NCBI RefSeq assembly: GCF_024734895.1
Contig: NZ_CP091430.1
Location: 958,501-1,022,500 of the forward strand
Direction: 5' to 3'
Origin: Paenibacillus spongiae
GTDB lineage: Bacteria; Bacillota; Bacilli; Paenibacillales; Paenibacillaceae
Length of the DNA stretch: 64,000 nt
The notes beneath the pieces were generated by a model. It had not been told where the DNA came from, made no database searches, and saw only the letters and a list, made by a program, of their open reading frames with translations. Numbering within the stretch: position 1 is the first letter of the stretch; each line of letters starts with the position of its first letter. A program made the translations under genes and the position numbers. Below, one piece after another: positions 51,971 through 60,019 of this stretch.

Positions 51971-53083
51971 ATGTTTAAAAAAATAATCATTCAAGCCGAT
52001 GAACGCGGCCTGCTGTTCAATAAAGGCCGATATATGAAGCCGTTGGCTCCCGGCATCCATTGGGTATCTAAGCTGCGCGGCGATACCGTAACCGTGATGA
52101 ATGTCATGAAGCCTTTCATCGTGCCCGGCAAAGAGCTGAACCTGTTTCTGCAGGACGAGGAGCTGCTCCGCGAGCTGGAGGTGGTCGATGTACAGGACTA
52201 TGAATATGTGCTGCATTACGAAGATGATAAATTCGCCCAGCTGCTGACTGCGGGCAAATATGCGTTCTGGAATGCGTTGAGGCGCCACCGGTTCATCCGG
52301 GCCGATATCCGCGTGCCGGAAATCGGATCCGAAGTGGATCTGTCCATCCTGCCGAAACTGGGCGGCTGCGTTCAGATGCAGGAGGTGGCAAGCGGCGAAC
52401 GCGGCATGCTGCACTATAATAACGTGATGCAGAAGGAGCTGCCTCCGGGTAAATATTACTTCTGGCGCGGTCCCGTGCAAGCCGTGATCAAGACCGTCGA
52501 CCTGCGCCAGCAGCAGCTCGATCTGACCGGCCAAGAGATGATGACCGAGGATAAAATTACGCTCCGGCTCAATTTTGTCTGCCAATACCGGGTCGTCGAA
52601 CCGCTTCGGGCGCTTGAAATCAAATCGTTCGAAGAGCAAATCTACATTCAGCTGCAGCTCGTGCTGCGTGAATATGTCGGAACGCTCAAGCTTGACGAGC
52701 TGCTGCGCACCAAGCAGGAAATCGCTGCATACGCGCTGTCCCGCCTGAATGAGAAGAGCGCCGAATTCGGCATCAAGTTTCTGTCGGCCGGCGTGAAGGA
52801 CATCATTCTGCCCGGCGAGATTCGGGACATCCTGAATACGGTGCTGCTGGCCGAGAAGAAGGCGCAGGCCAATCTCATCACGCGGCGCGAAGAAACGGCC
52901 TCCACGCGAAGCCTGCTGAACACCGCGAAGCTGATGGACGAGAACCAGACGCTGTTCCGGTTGAAGGAGCTTGAGTTTCTGGAGAAAATATGCGAGAAGA
53001 TCGGCACGATTTCCCTTTCCGGAGGGAGCAATCTGCTGGAACGGCTGAACGCGCTTATCGGCCCGAAAGGGGATGCTTCCTAA
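51971..53083 (+). CDS. SPFH/Band-7 (slipin) family protein of RNA-repair type
   Basis: The 370-residue protein carries an SPFH domain (~125-300: LRLNFVCQYRVVEP, IQLQLVLREYVGTLKLDELLRTKQEIAAYALSRLNEKSAEFGIKFLSAGVKDIILPGEIRDIL). A coiled, charged helix follows (ILNTVLLAEKKAQANLITRREETASTRSLLNTAKLMDEN). The N-terminus ERGLLFNKGRY-KPLAPG is slipin-like but lacks a convincing membrane anchor, so it is probably a cytoplasmic oligomer. Soluble slipins occur in RtcB ligase loci and are proposed to scaffold repair with a tRNA-like RNA. AGGAGAGG precedes the start; the tRNA-like RNA lies 250 bases upstream. Confidence 0.85.
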   Translation: MFKKIIIQADERGLLFNKGRYMKPLAPGIHWVSKLRGDTVTVMNVMKPFIVPGKELNLFLQDEELLRELEVVDVQDYEYVLHYEDDKFAQLLTAGKYAFWNALRRHRFIRADIRVPEIGSEVDLSILPKLGGCVQMQEVASGERGMLHYNNVMQKELPPGKYYFWRGPVQAVIKTVDLRQQQLDLTGQEMMTEDKITLRLNFVCQYRVVEPLRALEIKSFEEQIYIQLQLVLREYVGTLKLDELLRTKQEIAAYALSRLNEKSAEFGIKFLSAGVKDIILPGEIRDILNTVLLAEKKAQANLITRREETASTRSLLNTAKLMDENQTLFRLKELEFLEKICEKIGTISLSGGSNLLERLNALIGPKGDAS

Positions 53084-53330
53084 GAAGGAGGCTTCCCCGG
53101 CGCAAGCCCGCCGGCAGAGGATGTTCTTTATGTGGGCCTGCTGAAACAGGCTCACGGGATGCATCTGGCTCCGCGAGATATAGTGCGAAGCGGAGAGATT
53201 TGGAGCAATGAACGCCTTTCGCTATAATGAAACCTGTATGCGACCGCCGTCATGGAGCCACGTTTACCGTGCGAGACGAGCATGGTCTGGATCTTGCCGG
53301 TGCTGAATAATGCAATAGAGGAGGATTTTC
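53084..53330. promoter_or_regulatory. Intergenic region with the promoter of the UPF0173 hydrolase gene
   Basis: TTGGAG (53200-53205) and TATAAT (53223-53228) are spaced by 17 bases. The hairpin GCCTGCTGAAACAGGC at ~53139-53154 after the SPFH gene lacks a T-run. Confidence 0.6.
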
Positions 53331-54020
53331 ATGGAGATCATCTATCATGGCCATTCCTGTGTCCAATTGAACGCGAATGGCAAATCGCTCGTCATCGATC
53401 CGTTTTTGCGCGGCAATCCGCAAGCGGTGACAAAACCGGAGGATATCCTGGTGAATGCGGTATTGCTTACTCATGCCCATACCGATCATATCCTGGATGC
53501 AGAATCGATAGCCCGAGTTAATGCAGCCCCAATCGTTGCGATACATGAGCTGGCTACCTTCTTCAGCTGGAAAGGGCTGGAGACGAGAGGCATGAACTTG
53601 GGAGGCACGATGGATCTCGGCTTTGCGAAGATTAAGATGATTCAGGCGTTCCACAGCTCAGGCATCATTTTGGACGATGAAAAGCGGATCATTTACGGCG
53701 GCATGCCGGCCGGCTATATTGTGACGGCTGAAGGTTTCACAATCTTGCATGCCGGCGATACCTGCTTATATGGAGATATGAAAATGATCGGAGACCGCCA
53801 CGACATTGACGTTGCGTTCATTCCGATTGGCGACTGCTTCACGATGGGTCCCGACGACGCGCTTCAGGCGGCAGAATGGTTCGGTGCAAAAACAGTCGTG
53901 CCTATTCACTATGACACGTTCGCGCCGATCAAGCAGGATTCCATTCAATTCGTCAAGCGGCTTGAGGAAAGGGGTTTCGCCGGACGCGTCATGGCGCCGG
54001 GAGAACGACTTTCGCTGTAA
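53331..54020 (+). CDS. UPF0173 metal-dependent hydrolase (metallo-beta-lactamase fold, YtkL-like)
   Basis: The 229-residue protein has the metallo-beta-lactamase metal motif H48-x-H50-x-D52-H53 (THAHTDH), plus HAGDT and PIHYDTF. Its overall length and the start MEIIYHGHSC match the UPF0173/YtkL family, widespread in Bacilli and of unknown substrate. It has its own promoter and terminator, so membership in the neighbouring RNA-repair set is uncertain, although RNA-processing enzymes share this fold. Confidence 0.9.
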   Translation: MEIIYHGHSCVQLNANGKSLVIDPFLRGNPQAVTKPEDILVNAVLLTHAHTDHILDAESIARVNAAPIVAIHELATFFSWKGLETRGMNLGGTMDLGFAKIKMIQAFHSSGIILDDEKRIIYGGMPAGYIVTAEGFTILHAGDTCLYGDMKMIGDRHDIDVAFIPIGDCFTMGPDDALQAAEWFGAKTVVPIHYDTFAPIKQDSIQFVKRLEERGFAGRVMAPGERLSL

Positions 54021-54023
54021 ACA

Positions 54024-54068
54024 GAAAACCGGCAGCTAAGGGGATACCCTTTTGCTGCCGGTTTTTTT
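54024..54068 (+). terminator. Terminator of the UPF0173 hydrolase gene
   Basis: AAAACCGGCAGC pairs perfectly with GCTGCCGGTTTT and continues into seven T. Confidence 0.9.
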
Positions 54069-54120
54069 ACGTTGTCCTGCACCAATGGATCAATAGCTGC
54101 CGCAAATCCATACACTTGCC

Positions 54121-54228
54121 GGCTTGAGAAAGCTGAGCAATCCCGCTCTCATTAATATCGGGGAGGTTGTCCGCGTGCGGGACAAACTGCTGCATGCCGA
54201 GCGGCAGGCGATGACATTAATCGGCTAG
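54121..54228 (+). other. Short open frame, possible gene remnant
   Basis: The frame reads GLRKLSNPALINIGEVVRVRD and a further 15 residues to a TAG, protein-like but without an ATG or ribosome site. I do not recognise it. It lies between the UPF0173 terminator and the convergent WYL gene. Confidence 0.2.
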
Positions 54229-54311
54229 CTCTGTCCGCGGCAACCGGAGAGCATCATGCGGGGTATTCACACTTCAAAAGCGGCCTGTCTCTCGGCAGTC
54301 CGCTATTCGAT

Positions 54312-55109
54312 TTACTCCCCGTACCTGGCCAGCGCCTTCACCGTGGATTCCAGCATTCGGCGCTGCAGCTTCGCGCCTTCTACCACGCGAATCCGTTTGC
54401 CGAGGAAACGAATTTTCGATAGTACATATTCGCTCTCGTCGCCGAGGAACGCAAGCTTGATCCGGTACGTATCTTCGTCACTATCGTAGTCGACTTCCTT
54501 CTCGAAGCAGGAGAAGGCATAGAGGATACGCGAGAGCTCCGGATTGAACAGCCTGACGACCTCGATGACGGCATGCTCCTTGCGGCCCTCCAATTTCGCG
54601 GCAATCTGCGCAGGCAGGGCGGCCGCATGTTCCGGCGAGATAGCCTCTTCTTGTACGGATACAATGTTCGCAAGTCTAGTGGACATGAAGCTTTGGTGCC
54701 GCATATGGTGCCAGAGCAGGTACCATTCCCGTTTGACCATACTGTACTCCAGACGGTAAGGGAAACCGAGGTGGCCGGCATAGACGCCGCCGTTCTTCAG
54801 GCGGAAGGTGAGCCGGATCCCGCTGCCGTTCATGATCATGCTCCTAAGAGGCCGAAGGAGCGGGTGGTAGACTTGACGCTCCGCGCTTCGCGCTTTTTGC
54901 GCGATATGATCGGATATTCCAAGCGTTGGCTCCGTCTCCAGCAAGGCGCGTAGCTTGGACAGCGTATCCGGCATAAAAGCTTGATCCGCGGCCGGATGCG
55001 CGAGCATCGTTTTCAGCCACGCCCTCTCATGAGAGGTGAGCGTATAGGATCCGGACTCTTCCAGGCGAGAAATCAATTGATAGTTAAAGATTTTCTCGAA
55101 CAGGTTCAT
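54312..55109 (-). CDS. WYL-domain protein, second of a regulator pair
   Basis: The 265-residue protein has a WYL-type core (~85-150: LRSMIMNGSGIRLTFR, FPYRLEYSMVKREWYLLWHH, RLANIVSV) where EWYLLW carries the signature. A C-terminal WCX-like region follows (EHAVIEVVRLFNPELSRILYAFS, KIRFLGKRIRVVEG). No helix-turn-helix is evident, so it may sense the ligand and work with the larger WYL protein whose gene it overlaps by 26 bases. WYL domains bind nucleotides or nucleic acid ends in several systems. Confidence 0.82.
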   Translation of the reverse strand: MNLFEKIFNYQLISRLEESGSYTLTSHERAWLKTMLAHPAADQAFMPDTLSKLRALLETEPTLGISDHIAQKARSAERQVYHPLLRPLRSMIMNGSGIRLTFRLKNGGVYAGHLGFPYRLEYSMVKREWYLLWHHMRHQSFMSTRLANIVSVQEEAISPEHAAALPAQIAAKLEGRKEHAVIEVVRLFNPELSRILYAFSCFEKEVDYDSDEDTYRIKLAFLGDESEYVLSKIRFLGKRIRVVEGAKLQRRMLESTVKALARYGE

Positions 55110-56397
55110 AGTAGGCTTGAAGCTCCTTCCATTCCGCGATGAACTCGCGCCGGAGCTGGATCGGCTCCAGCACTTCGCAGCTCGACCCGAAGCTGCGGAG
55201 CCACGGCTTGATCTCCGTTGTTCCGTTTACGGTAATCTCGTAGATGAATGATTCATCGGTCGTTTCGGTAATCTCGCCCCATTGCCCCTGGAGCTCGACG
55301 CGCTCCCGCACGAAGTTAGCTTTCACCCCTTCCGGATTGAAGAATCGAGCCCGCACGAGGACGGCCCGTCCGGTATCGATGAGCCAGCTGAAACGCGTCC
55401 GCAGCTCCAGAAGTTCCATCCTCTCGGCAAACAGCGGCTCGTCCGTTGCGTCTCCGTCCTCGATGATTTGAGTAATGCCCTCCACGCGGTATTTCACAAT
55501 ATCTTGCCGGGCATAACCGAGCAGATACCATCGCCCGTATTGATGGTCGTATACGACCTTCAGCGGCAGCATCTTCGCTTGCTTGCCTTCGGATTCGCGC
55601 TCGAACAGCGGATTCGTATTCTTCGAACCGTAGCTTTGCCGTTTCTTCGGCGGGAAGTAGAGGAACGAGATCGTCCGCCGCTCCCGGATCGCTTGAAGCA
55701 GGGTGAACAAATGAGCCTCGTCGAGGATGCGGGAATAGTAGTGATACCGGTATAGAAAAGGCTCCGCCGCATCCTGCAGCTTCAGCGCCTTCTTCAGGCT
55801 GTCGCGGAGCAGATAGCCTTGGACGGAGGGCACCTGCGTATTGGCCATGACATCGACGAATGCATATAGATCGATGCGCTCCTCCTCCGTCAAATCGTCC
55901 ACCAGGCGGTTATGGATGGCATAACGATAAGGGCGCCCTCCGCCGTCGCGGCGGATAACGCCGACGTCCTCCAGATAGCGCAGGTCGGACCGGATCGTCT
56001 TCTCATCGGGCATCGGAATATCCCCGGGCATTCCGCCGCCGCAAACATCGAGCAGCTCCATAGCGGTATGGGACCGCTGCTGAAGGGCGGCGATCATAAG
56101 AGAGAGTCGGTAGCTCTCCGACTCCTTGACCGATTTGGCCCGGTATAGAAAGAGCAGCATCGGGTCGACGCTCTCGTAATAATTGAAGCGCAGCATGTCC
56201 GCAAACTCGCGGCCTTGAGCCTCGGGCAACTGCTGGCAGACCGTGCCGACGATATCCTTCAGACGGCGGAGCGTCTTGTCGAAGGTGTGGACGGAGATGC
56301 CGAGCCGCTGCGCAAACTGCTGCCGGCTGTAAGCGCCGCTCGTGAGCACCAGCATGCGCAGAAATTGCACTTCTTTATCAAAGCTCTCTTTGGCCAT
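55084..56397 (-). CDS. WYL-domain transcriptional regulator with N-terminal HTH
   Basis: The 437-residue protein has a N-terminal helix-turn-helix (YSRQQFAQRLGISVHTFDKTLRRLKDIVG), a second winged-helix-like block (EKTIRSDLRYLEDVGVIRRDGGG) and a WYL domain (KMLPLKVVYDHQYGRWYLLGYARQDIVKYRVEGI). The C-terminal WCX extension ends RSFGSSCEVLEP. AAAGGAG precedes the start. It is divergent from rtcB over a 173-bp region holding the shared element, so it is the best candidate to control both rtcB and the tRNA-like RNA/SPFH unit. Confidence 0.88.
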   Translation of the reverse strand: MAKESFDKEVQFLRMLVLTSGAYSRQQFAQRLGISVHTFDKTLRRLKDIVGTVCQQLPEAQGREFADMLRFNYYESVDPMLLFLYRAKSVKESESYRLSLMIAALQQRSHTAMELLDVCGGGMPGDIPMPDEKTIRSDLRYLEDVGVIRRDGGGRPYRYAIHNRLVDDLTEEERIDLYAFVDVMANTQVPSVQGYLLRDSLKKALKLQDAAEPFLYRYHYYSRILDEAHLFTLLQAIRERRTISFLYFPPKKRQSYGSKNTNPLFERESEGKQAKMLPLKVVYDHQYGRWYLLGYARQDIVKYRVEGITQIIEDGDATDEPLFAERMELLELRTRFSWLIDTGRAVLVRARFFNPEGVKANFVRERVELQGQWGEITETTDESFIYEITVNGTTEIKPWLRSFGSSCEVLEPIQLRREFIAEWKELQAYYEPVRENL

Positions 56398-56486
56398 GCT
56401 GCGAATACGCTCCTTTCAGATCCGAACAAGCTTATACTTCTCATTGTATCAGCGCGCACAGACGGTTGGTAGGGTAAGGTAGTATC

Positions 56487-56536
56487 TCGTCATACTTTCG
56501 CCATGTTCGAGAGAGGCAAAATGAGCGATGATAGGA
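56487..56536. promoter_or_regulatory. Shared 50-bp element, copy B (between WYL and rtcB)
   Basis: It is the counterpart of 51453-51502. The dyad here is TTTCGCC (56496-56502) / GGCAAAA (56515-56521), with one mismatch. It is placed so that a bound regulator could act on both divergent genes. Confidence 0.7.
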
Positions 56537-56570
56537 GCATGAACTTTCACGATAGGAGTGTTAAGGTAAT

Positions 56571-57797
56571 ATGACGTATCAAAACATACAAGGCGTCCGT
56601 GTCTGGGGGAAGCCCGATGAAGGCGCGGTGCAGCAGGCGAAGACCTGTAACGAGTACGGCAACGTGGTGCAGACGCTGTTGATGGCGGATCATCACAAAG
56701 GTTACAGCCAGCCGATTGGCGGGGTTGTCGTCTATGACGGGCAAATATCGCCGTCAGGCGTCGGCTATGATATCGCCTGCGGGAACAAGGCGGTGCGCAC
56801 GAACCTTATGGCCGCGGATATCAAACCGGGAATAGCCGTTATCATGGACCGGATTGCCGCGAGAATCTCATTCGGTGTCGGCCGGGTCAATAACGTGAAG
56901 GTGGATCACGAGCTGTTCGATGATCCGGATTGGGCCGTTTATGCGTCCATAGGACGCCAGGAGCACGATAAACTGAAGGCACTAGCCCGGGATCAGCTCG
57001 GAACGGTCGGAAGCGGGAATCACTTCGTCGATTTGTTCGAGGAGGAAGAGACGGGGAGGCTGTGGGTGAGCAATCATTTCGGCAGCCGAGGATTCGGACA
57101 TAAGACGGCCAGCGGCTTCATCAATTTGGCTTCAGGACGAGGATTTTTGGCTTCCGCGCCCGGCGAGAAGATGGACCAGCCGCCGATTCTGCTCGATCTT
57201 GACGATGAGCTTGGAGATATGTACTACCGCGCCATGAAGCTGGCCGGCCGTTATGCATATGCCGGACGTGATTACGTGATCGCACAAGTGCTGGCGATTC
57301 TCGGAGCGGAAGCGGACTTCGAGGTGCATAACCATCATAACTACGCGTGGAAGGAGCAGCACGGCGGCCGGAATACCGTCGTTATCCGGAAAGGGGCGAC
57401 GCCTTCCGCGCCGGGTCAGCTCGGCTTTATCGGGGGCAGCATGGGGGATATTTCCGTCATCGTGAGAGGCAAGGATACCGATGAGAATCGGGACGCCTTC
57501 TACAGCACGGTTCATGGCGCAGGCAGGCTTATGAGCCGTACGCAGGCGGCAGGCAAGATGAACTGGAAGACTCGCAAGCGCACGGGCGGCCAGATCTCGC
57601 CGGAGCAAATGATGGACGCTGTCCACCGTTACGGGGTCGAGCTCCGCGGTGCGGGTACGGATGAGAGCCCGTTCGTCTACCGCCGGCTGCAGGAGGTGTT
57701 GGACGCTCACGATGAAACCATTGAAGTTCTGCACGTACTGAAACCGATCGGCGTCTGTATGGCCGGTGCGGACGAGTTTGATCCCTACAAGGATTAG
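56571..57797 (+). CDS. rtcB: RNA-splicing ligase RtcB
   Basis: RtcB joins RNA 2',3'-cyclic phosphate or 3'-phosphate ends to 5'-OH ends using GTP and Mn2+. The 408-residue protein retains the active site: D67 and C70 (GVGYDIACGNKAVR), N150-H151 (GSGNHF), H169 (SNHFGSRG), a His in EVHNHHNYAW (253-256) and H315 (TVHGAGR), the residue guanylylated in E. coli RtcB. The C-terminus YGVELRG-GTDESPFVYR and VLKPIGVCMAG is typical. No archease or RtcA is nearby. It stands opposite the WYL pair and shares a control element with the tRNA-like RNA/SPFH unit. Confidence 0.96.
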   Translation: MTYQNIQGVRVWGKPDEGAVQQAKTCNEYGNVVQTLLMADHHKGYSQPIGGVVVYDGQISPSGVGYDIACGNKAVRTNLMAADIKPGIAVIMDRIAARISFGVGRVNNVKVDHELFDDPDWAVYASIGRQEHDKLKALARDQLGTVGSGNHFVDLFEEEETGRLWVSNHFGSRGFGHKTASGFINLASGRGFLASAPGEKMDQPPILLDLDDELGDMYYRAMKLAGRYAYAGRDYVIAQVLAILGAEADFEVHNHHNYAWKEQHGGRNTVVIRKGATPSAPGQLGFIGGSMGDISVIVRGKDTDENRDAFYSTVHGAGRLMSRTQAAGKMNWKTRKRTGGQISPEQMMDAVHRYGVELRGAGTDESPFVYRRLQEVLDAHDETIEVLHVLKPIGVCMAGADEFDPYKD

Positions 57798-57932
57798 GCC
57801 AGGCCGGCTCATGTCGGATGATGATAAGGCAACTCATTCTATAGACCTACTAAATTTACTGAATCTATTTACTTTCGGCATAGAAACCGATACTATATAC
57901 CTATAATTGGTTAAAGTTGACACCGATGTTAC

Positions 57933-58011
57933 TGGCAAATCCGTCGAAAGGCGGGGACGCAAAGCTGCGGGTCTAAGGCATATCAGGTATGCTATGACAG
58001 CCGGGCCGCCA
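57933..58011 (+). ncRNA. Class I cyclic di-GMP riboswitch (GEMM-I)
   Basis: The sequence has the full GEMM-I set: GGCAAATCC, the GAAA tetraloop in GTCGAAAGGCG, GGGACGCAAAGC, GGGTCTAAGG, the variable hairpin CATA...TATG, ATGACAGCCGGGCCGCC. ACGCAAAGC and the G of the AGCCGGG strand frame the ligand site. It lies 46 bases before the secreted-protein gene. I cannot see a classical terminator in the platform, so translation control or other is possible. Confidence 0.93.
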
Positions 58012-58057
58012 TAGGGTGTCTTTTCTATTGCATACATACGCACGGGGGGAACTTCAG

Positions 58058-58783
58058 ATGGTGAACAAAGCAATCAAAGGAATCATGGTCATTTCAATCA
58101 TGCTGGCATCGACCGGGGTAGCTGCAGCCGAACCGCTAAACCCTGCTTCTGCTTCGGTACACGCAAGTCCAATGGCTAATAAGAAGATGACCGCCGCCAC
58201 CTTCAACAAGAAGCTGGCCGAGCAAGCCCGGACAAGCGGTGCGCTGAAGAAGCAGCAGGGCGCTCTGCTGATCCAGCTCAAAAATTCAGAAAGCAAGCTG
58301 ACCGATCAGCTCGTGGAGCTGCTGGAAGCCGAGGATGCCGTGGGCTTTTTGAATGAGGAGCGCACGCAATTCTTTGCGGGTACTATGGCCAAGCTGGCTG
58401 CACGCGACGAAGGCGTAGCCGAATATCTGGAGGAGGACGAGCTGGATCTTGTCTCATCGCTCTCTTCAGGATGGCTGTCCGCGAGCAAGCAGGTGGACAA
58501 GCTTAAAGCTTCCTATGCCAAACTAGGCGCAGCCTTCAAAACCTACGTCAACCAAAAGCTGTATCAAGAGGCGCTGAATGCGCGCAATGAGCAGATCGGT
58601 CTGGATAAGAAGCTAAACGCGTTCTACAGCGGGATGATATACAAGCAGGATGAGATCAATGACGTTCTTTACGATGTGCTTAACCCGTATGCGTTCGATG
58701 ATGAATGGATTGACGACAGCGACCACGAAGACGTATACGATGGCGGCTACAACTCCGTATGGGACTCCGTCTACGGTCAATAG
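58058..58783 (+). CDS. Secreted helical protein of unknown function under a c-di-GMP riboswitch
   Basis: The 241-residue protein has a signal peptide (MVNKAIKGIMVISIMLASTG, cleaved near AAA-EP). A predominantly helical, Lys/Glu/Leu-rich body follows (KKLAEQARTSGALKKQQGALLIQL..., ALNARNEQIGLDKKLNAFYSGMIY) with an acidic, Tyr/Asp-rich tail (DDEWIDDSDHEDVYDGGYN). No family is recognised. The start has GGGGGGA seven bases upstream. Riboswitch control suggests a role in the switch between motile and sessile life. Confidence 0.75.
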   Translation: MVNKAIKGIMVISIMLASTGVAAAEPLNPASASVHASPMANKKMTAATFNKKLAEQARTSGALKKQQGALLIQLKNSESKLTDQLVELLEAEDAVGFLNEERTQFFAGTMAKLAARDEGVAEYLEEDELDLVSSLSSGWLSASKQVDKLKASYAKLGAAFKTYVNQKLYQEALNARNEQIGLDKKLNAFYSGMIYKQDEINDVLYDVLNPYAFDDEWIDDSDHEDVYDGGYNSVWDSVYGQ

Positions 58784-58803
58784 ATTCAAGCAGCCGATTC
58801 TCT

Positions 58804-58836
58804 ATAAACCGCCCTCTTTCTGGAGGGTGGTTTATT
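58804..58836 (+). terminator. Terminator of the secreted-protein gene
   Basis: AAACCGCCCTC pairs with GAGGGTGGTTT (one G-T pair) and is followed by ATTTA. Confidence 0.75.
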
Positions 58837-58950
58837 TACGTTCTATTCATATATTTCATAGATATGCCGTTATTAATAGGACGGTACCCTAATATTGTGT
58901 GATAAAATAAATACCGCAAATGACAGATTATACATACAGTTGGTGACCTC

Positions 58951-59958
58951 ATGAATGAATCTTTGAAGCCTTTCTTAGCGCTAGCCGATGCCGTTATCAT
59001 TACGAACGAGAAGCACCAGATTCTAGCTGTGAACAAAACCTATGAATGCATAACAGGTTTCCCATCGGATTTAATCGTCGGCAAGAAAGCGAGTATTCTG
59101 CGGACCAGGCTTACCCCGGATGAGACGTATATAGGCATGTATGAGTCCTTGAACAGCGGCTCTCCCTGGTCGGGTATTTTTACGAACCGGAAGCGCGACA
59201 ATAGCTTGTGGCACTCCTCGATCACGATAAGTCCATTCTTCATAGAAGGCAATACTTATTACGTCGGGGTATTCCGGGAGCTGGAGCAGCTCGACCGCGG
59301 CTATTATTTGGATGAACAAAGGGTATCGTCGATACAAGCATCCCTGCTGAAGGTACTGGCGATTTCATGCGAAATACGCGATCCTGGAATCGAGTCTCAT
59401 CTCGTGCGCGTGCAGCAGCTGACCGAGCTTCTCACGGAACGGTATAATGAACGATGCGGCTTGAATATGCCGTCTCTTGAACTTGCGGGATTCTCCCGTT
59501 CCAGCATATTACACGACATTGGGAAATCAGCCATTCCCGAAGGCATTCTATACAAGCCCGGCCGTCTAGCGGATTATGAGCGTACCATTATCGAGATGCA
59601 TACCGTAATAGGCGTCGATATCATAGGCAAAATATATTCGGAGCTGGATGATGAAATATTCGAAAACGAGCTATCGACAGCCAAAAATATCATTCTGCAT
59701 CATCATGAGAAATGGGATGGCACGGGGTATCCGCATGGGCTAAAGGGGACGGATATCCCGCTAGAAGCGCGGATCGTCAGCGTCGTCGATGTCTTCGATG
59801 CGCTTATATCGAAGCGGCCCTATAAGGAGAAATGGCCGATCTCCGATGCCATGCAGTATTTAAATACGAATAAAGGGAAGCACTTCGACCCCGAGCTGGT
59901 CGATTCATTCCTGACACTGTATGAGGAAGGCATGCTCCTGCCCGAGTCGGATACATAG
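58951..59958 (+). CDS. PAS-HD-GYP domain c-di-GMP phosphodiesterase
   Basis: The 335-residue protein has an N-terminal PAS domain (~5-110: ADAVIITNEKHQILAVNKTYECITGF, FTNRKRDNSLWHSSITISP) and a C-terminal HD-GYP domain. The latter shows H150, H188-D189 (LHDIGKSAIPEGILYKPGRL), H217, H250-H252 and the GYP signature at 259-261 (HHEKWDGTGYP). It would hydrolyse c-di-GMP. It lacks membrane segments. It is 167 bases after the riboswitch-controlled gene and in the same orientation, so it may set the local or global c-di-GMP level that riboswitch reads. Confidence 0.92.
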   Translation: MNESLKPFLALADAVIITNEKHQILAVNKTYECITGFPSDLIVGKKASILRTRLTPDETYIGMYESLNSGSPWSGIFTNRKRDNSLWHSSITISPFFIEGNTYYVGVFRELEQLDRGYYLDEQRVSSIQASLLKVLAISCEIRDPGIESHLVRVQQLTELLTERYNERCGLNMPSLELAGFSRSSILHDIGKSAIPEGILYKPGRLADYERTIIEMHTVIGVDIIGKIYSELDDEIFENELSTAKNIILHHHEKWDGTGYPHGLKGTDIPLEARIVSVVDVFDALISKRPYKEKWPISDAMQYLNTNKGKHFDPELVDSFLTLYEEGMLLPESDT

Positions 59959-59960
59959 TT

Positions 59961-60010
59961 TATATATAAAGAAGAAGAGCGTCCCTGGGATGCTCTTCTT
60001 CTTTATATAT
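59961..60010. terminator. Bidirectional terminator between the HD-GYP and chemoreceptor genes
   Basis: TATATAAAGAAGAAGAGC pairs with GCTCTTCTTCTTTATATA over 18 bp between convergent genes. Confidence 0.85.
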
Positions 60011-60019
60011 TGTTCTAAA

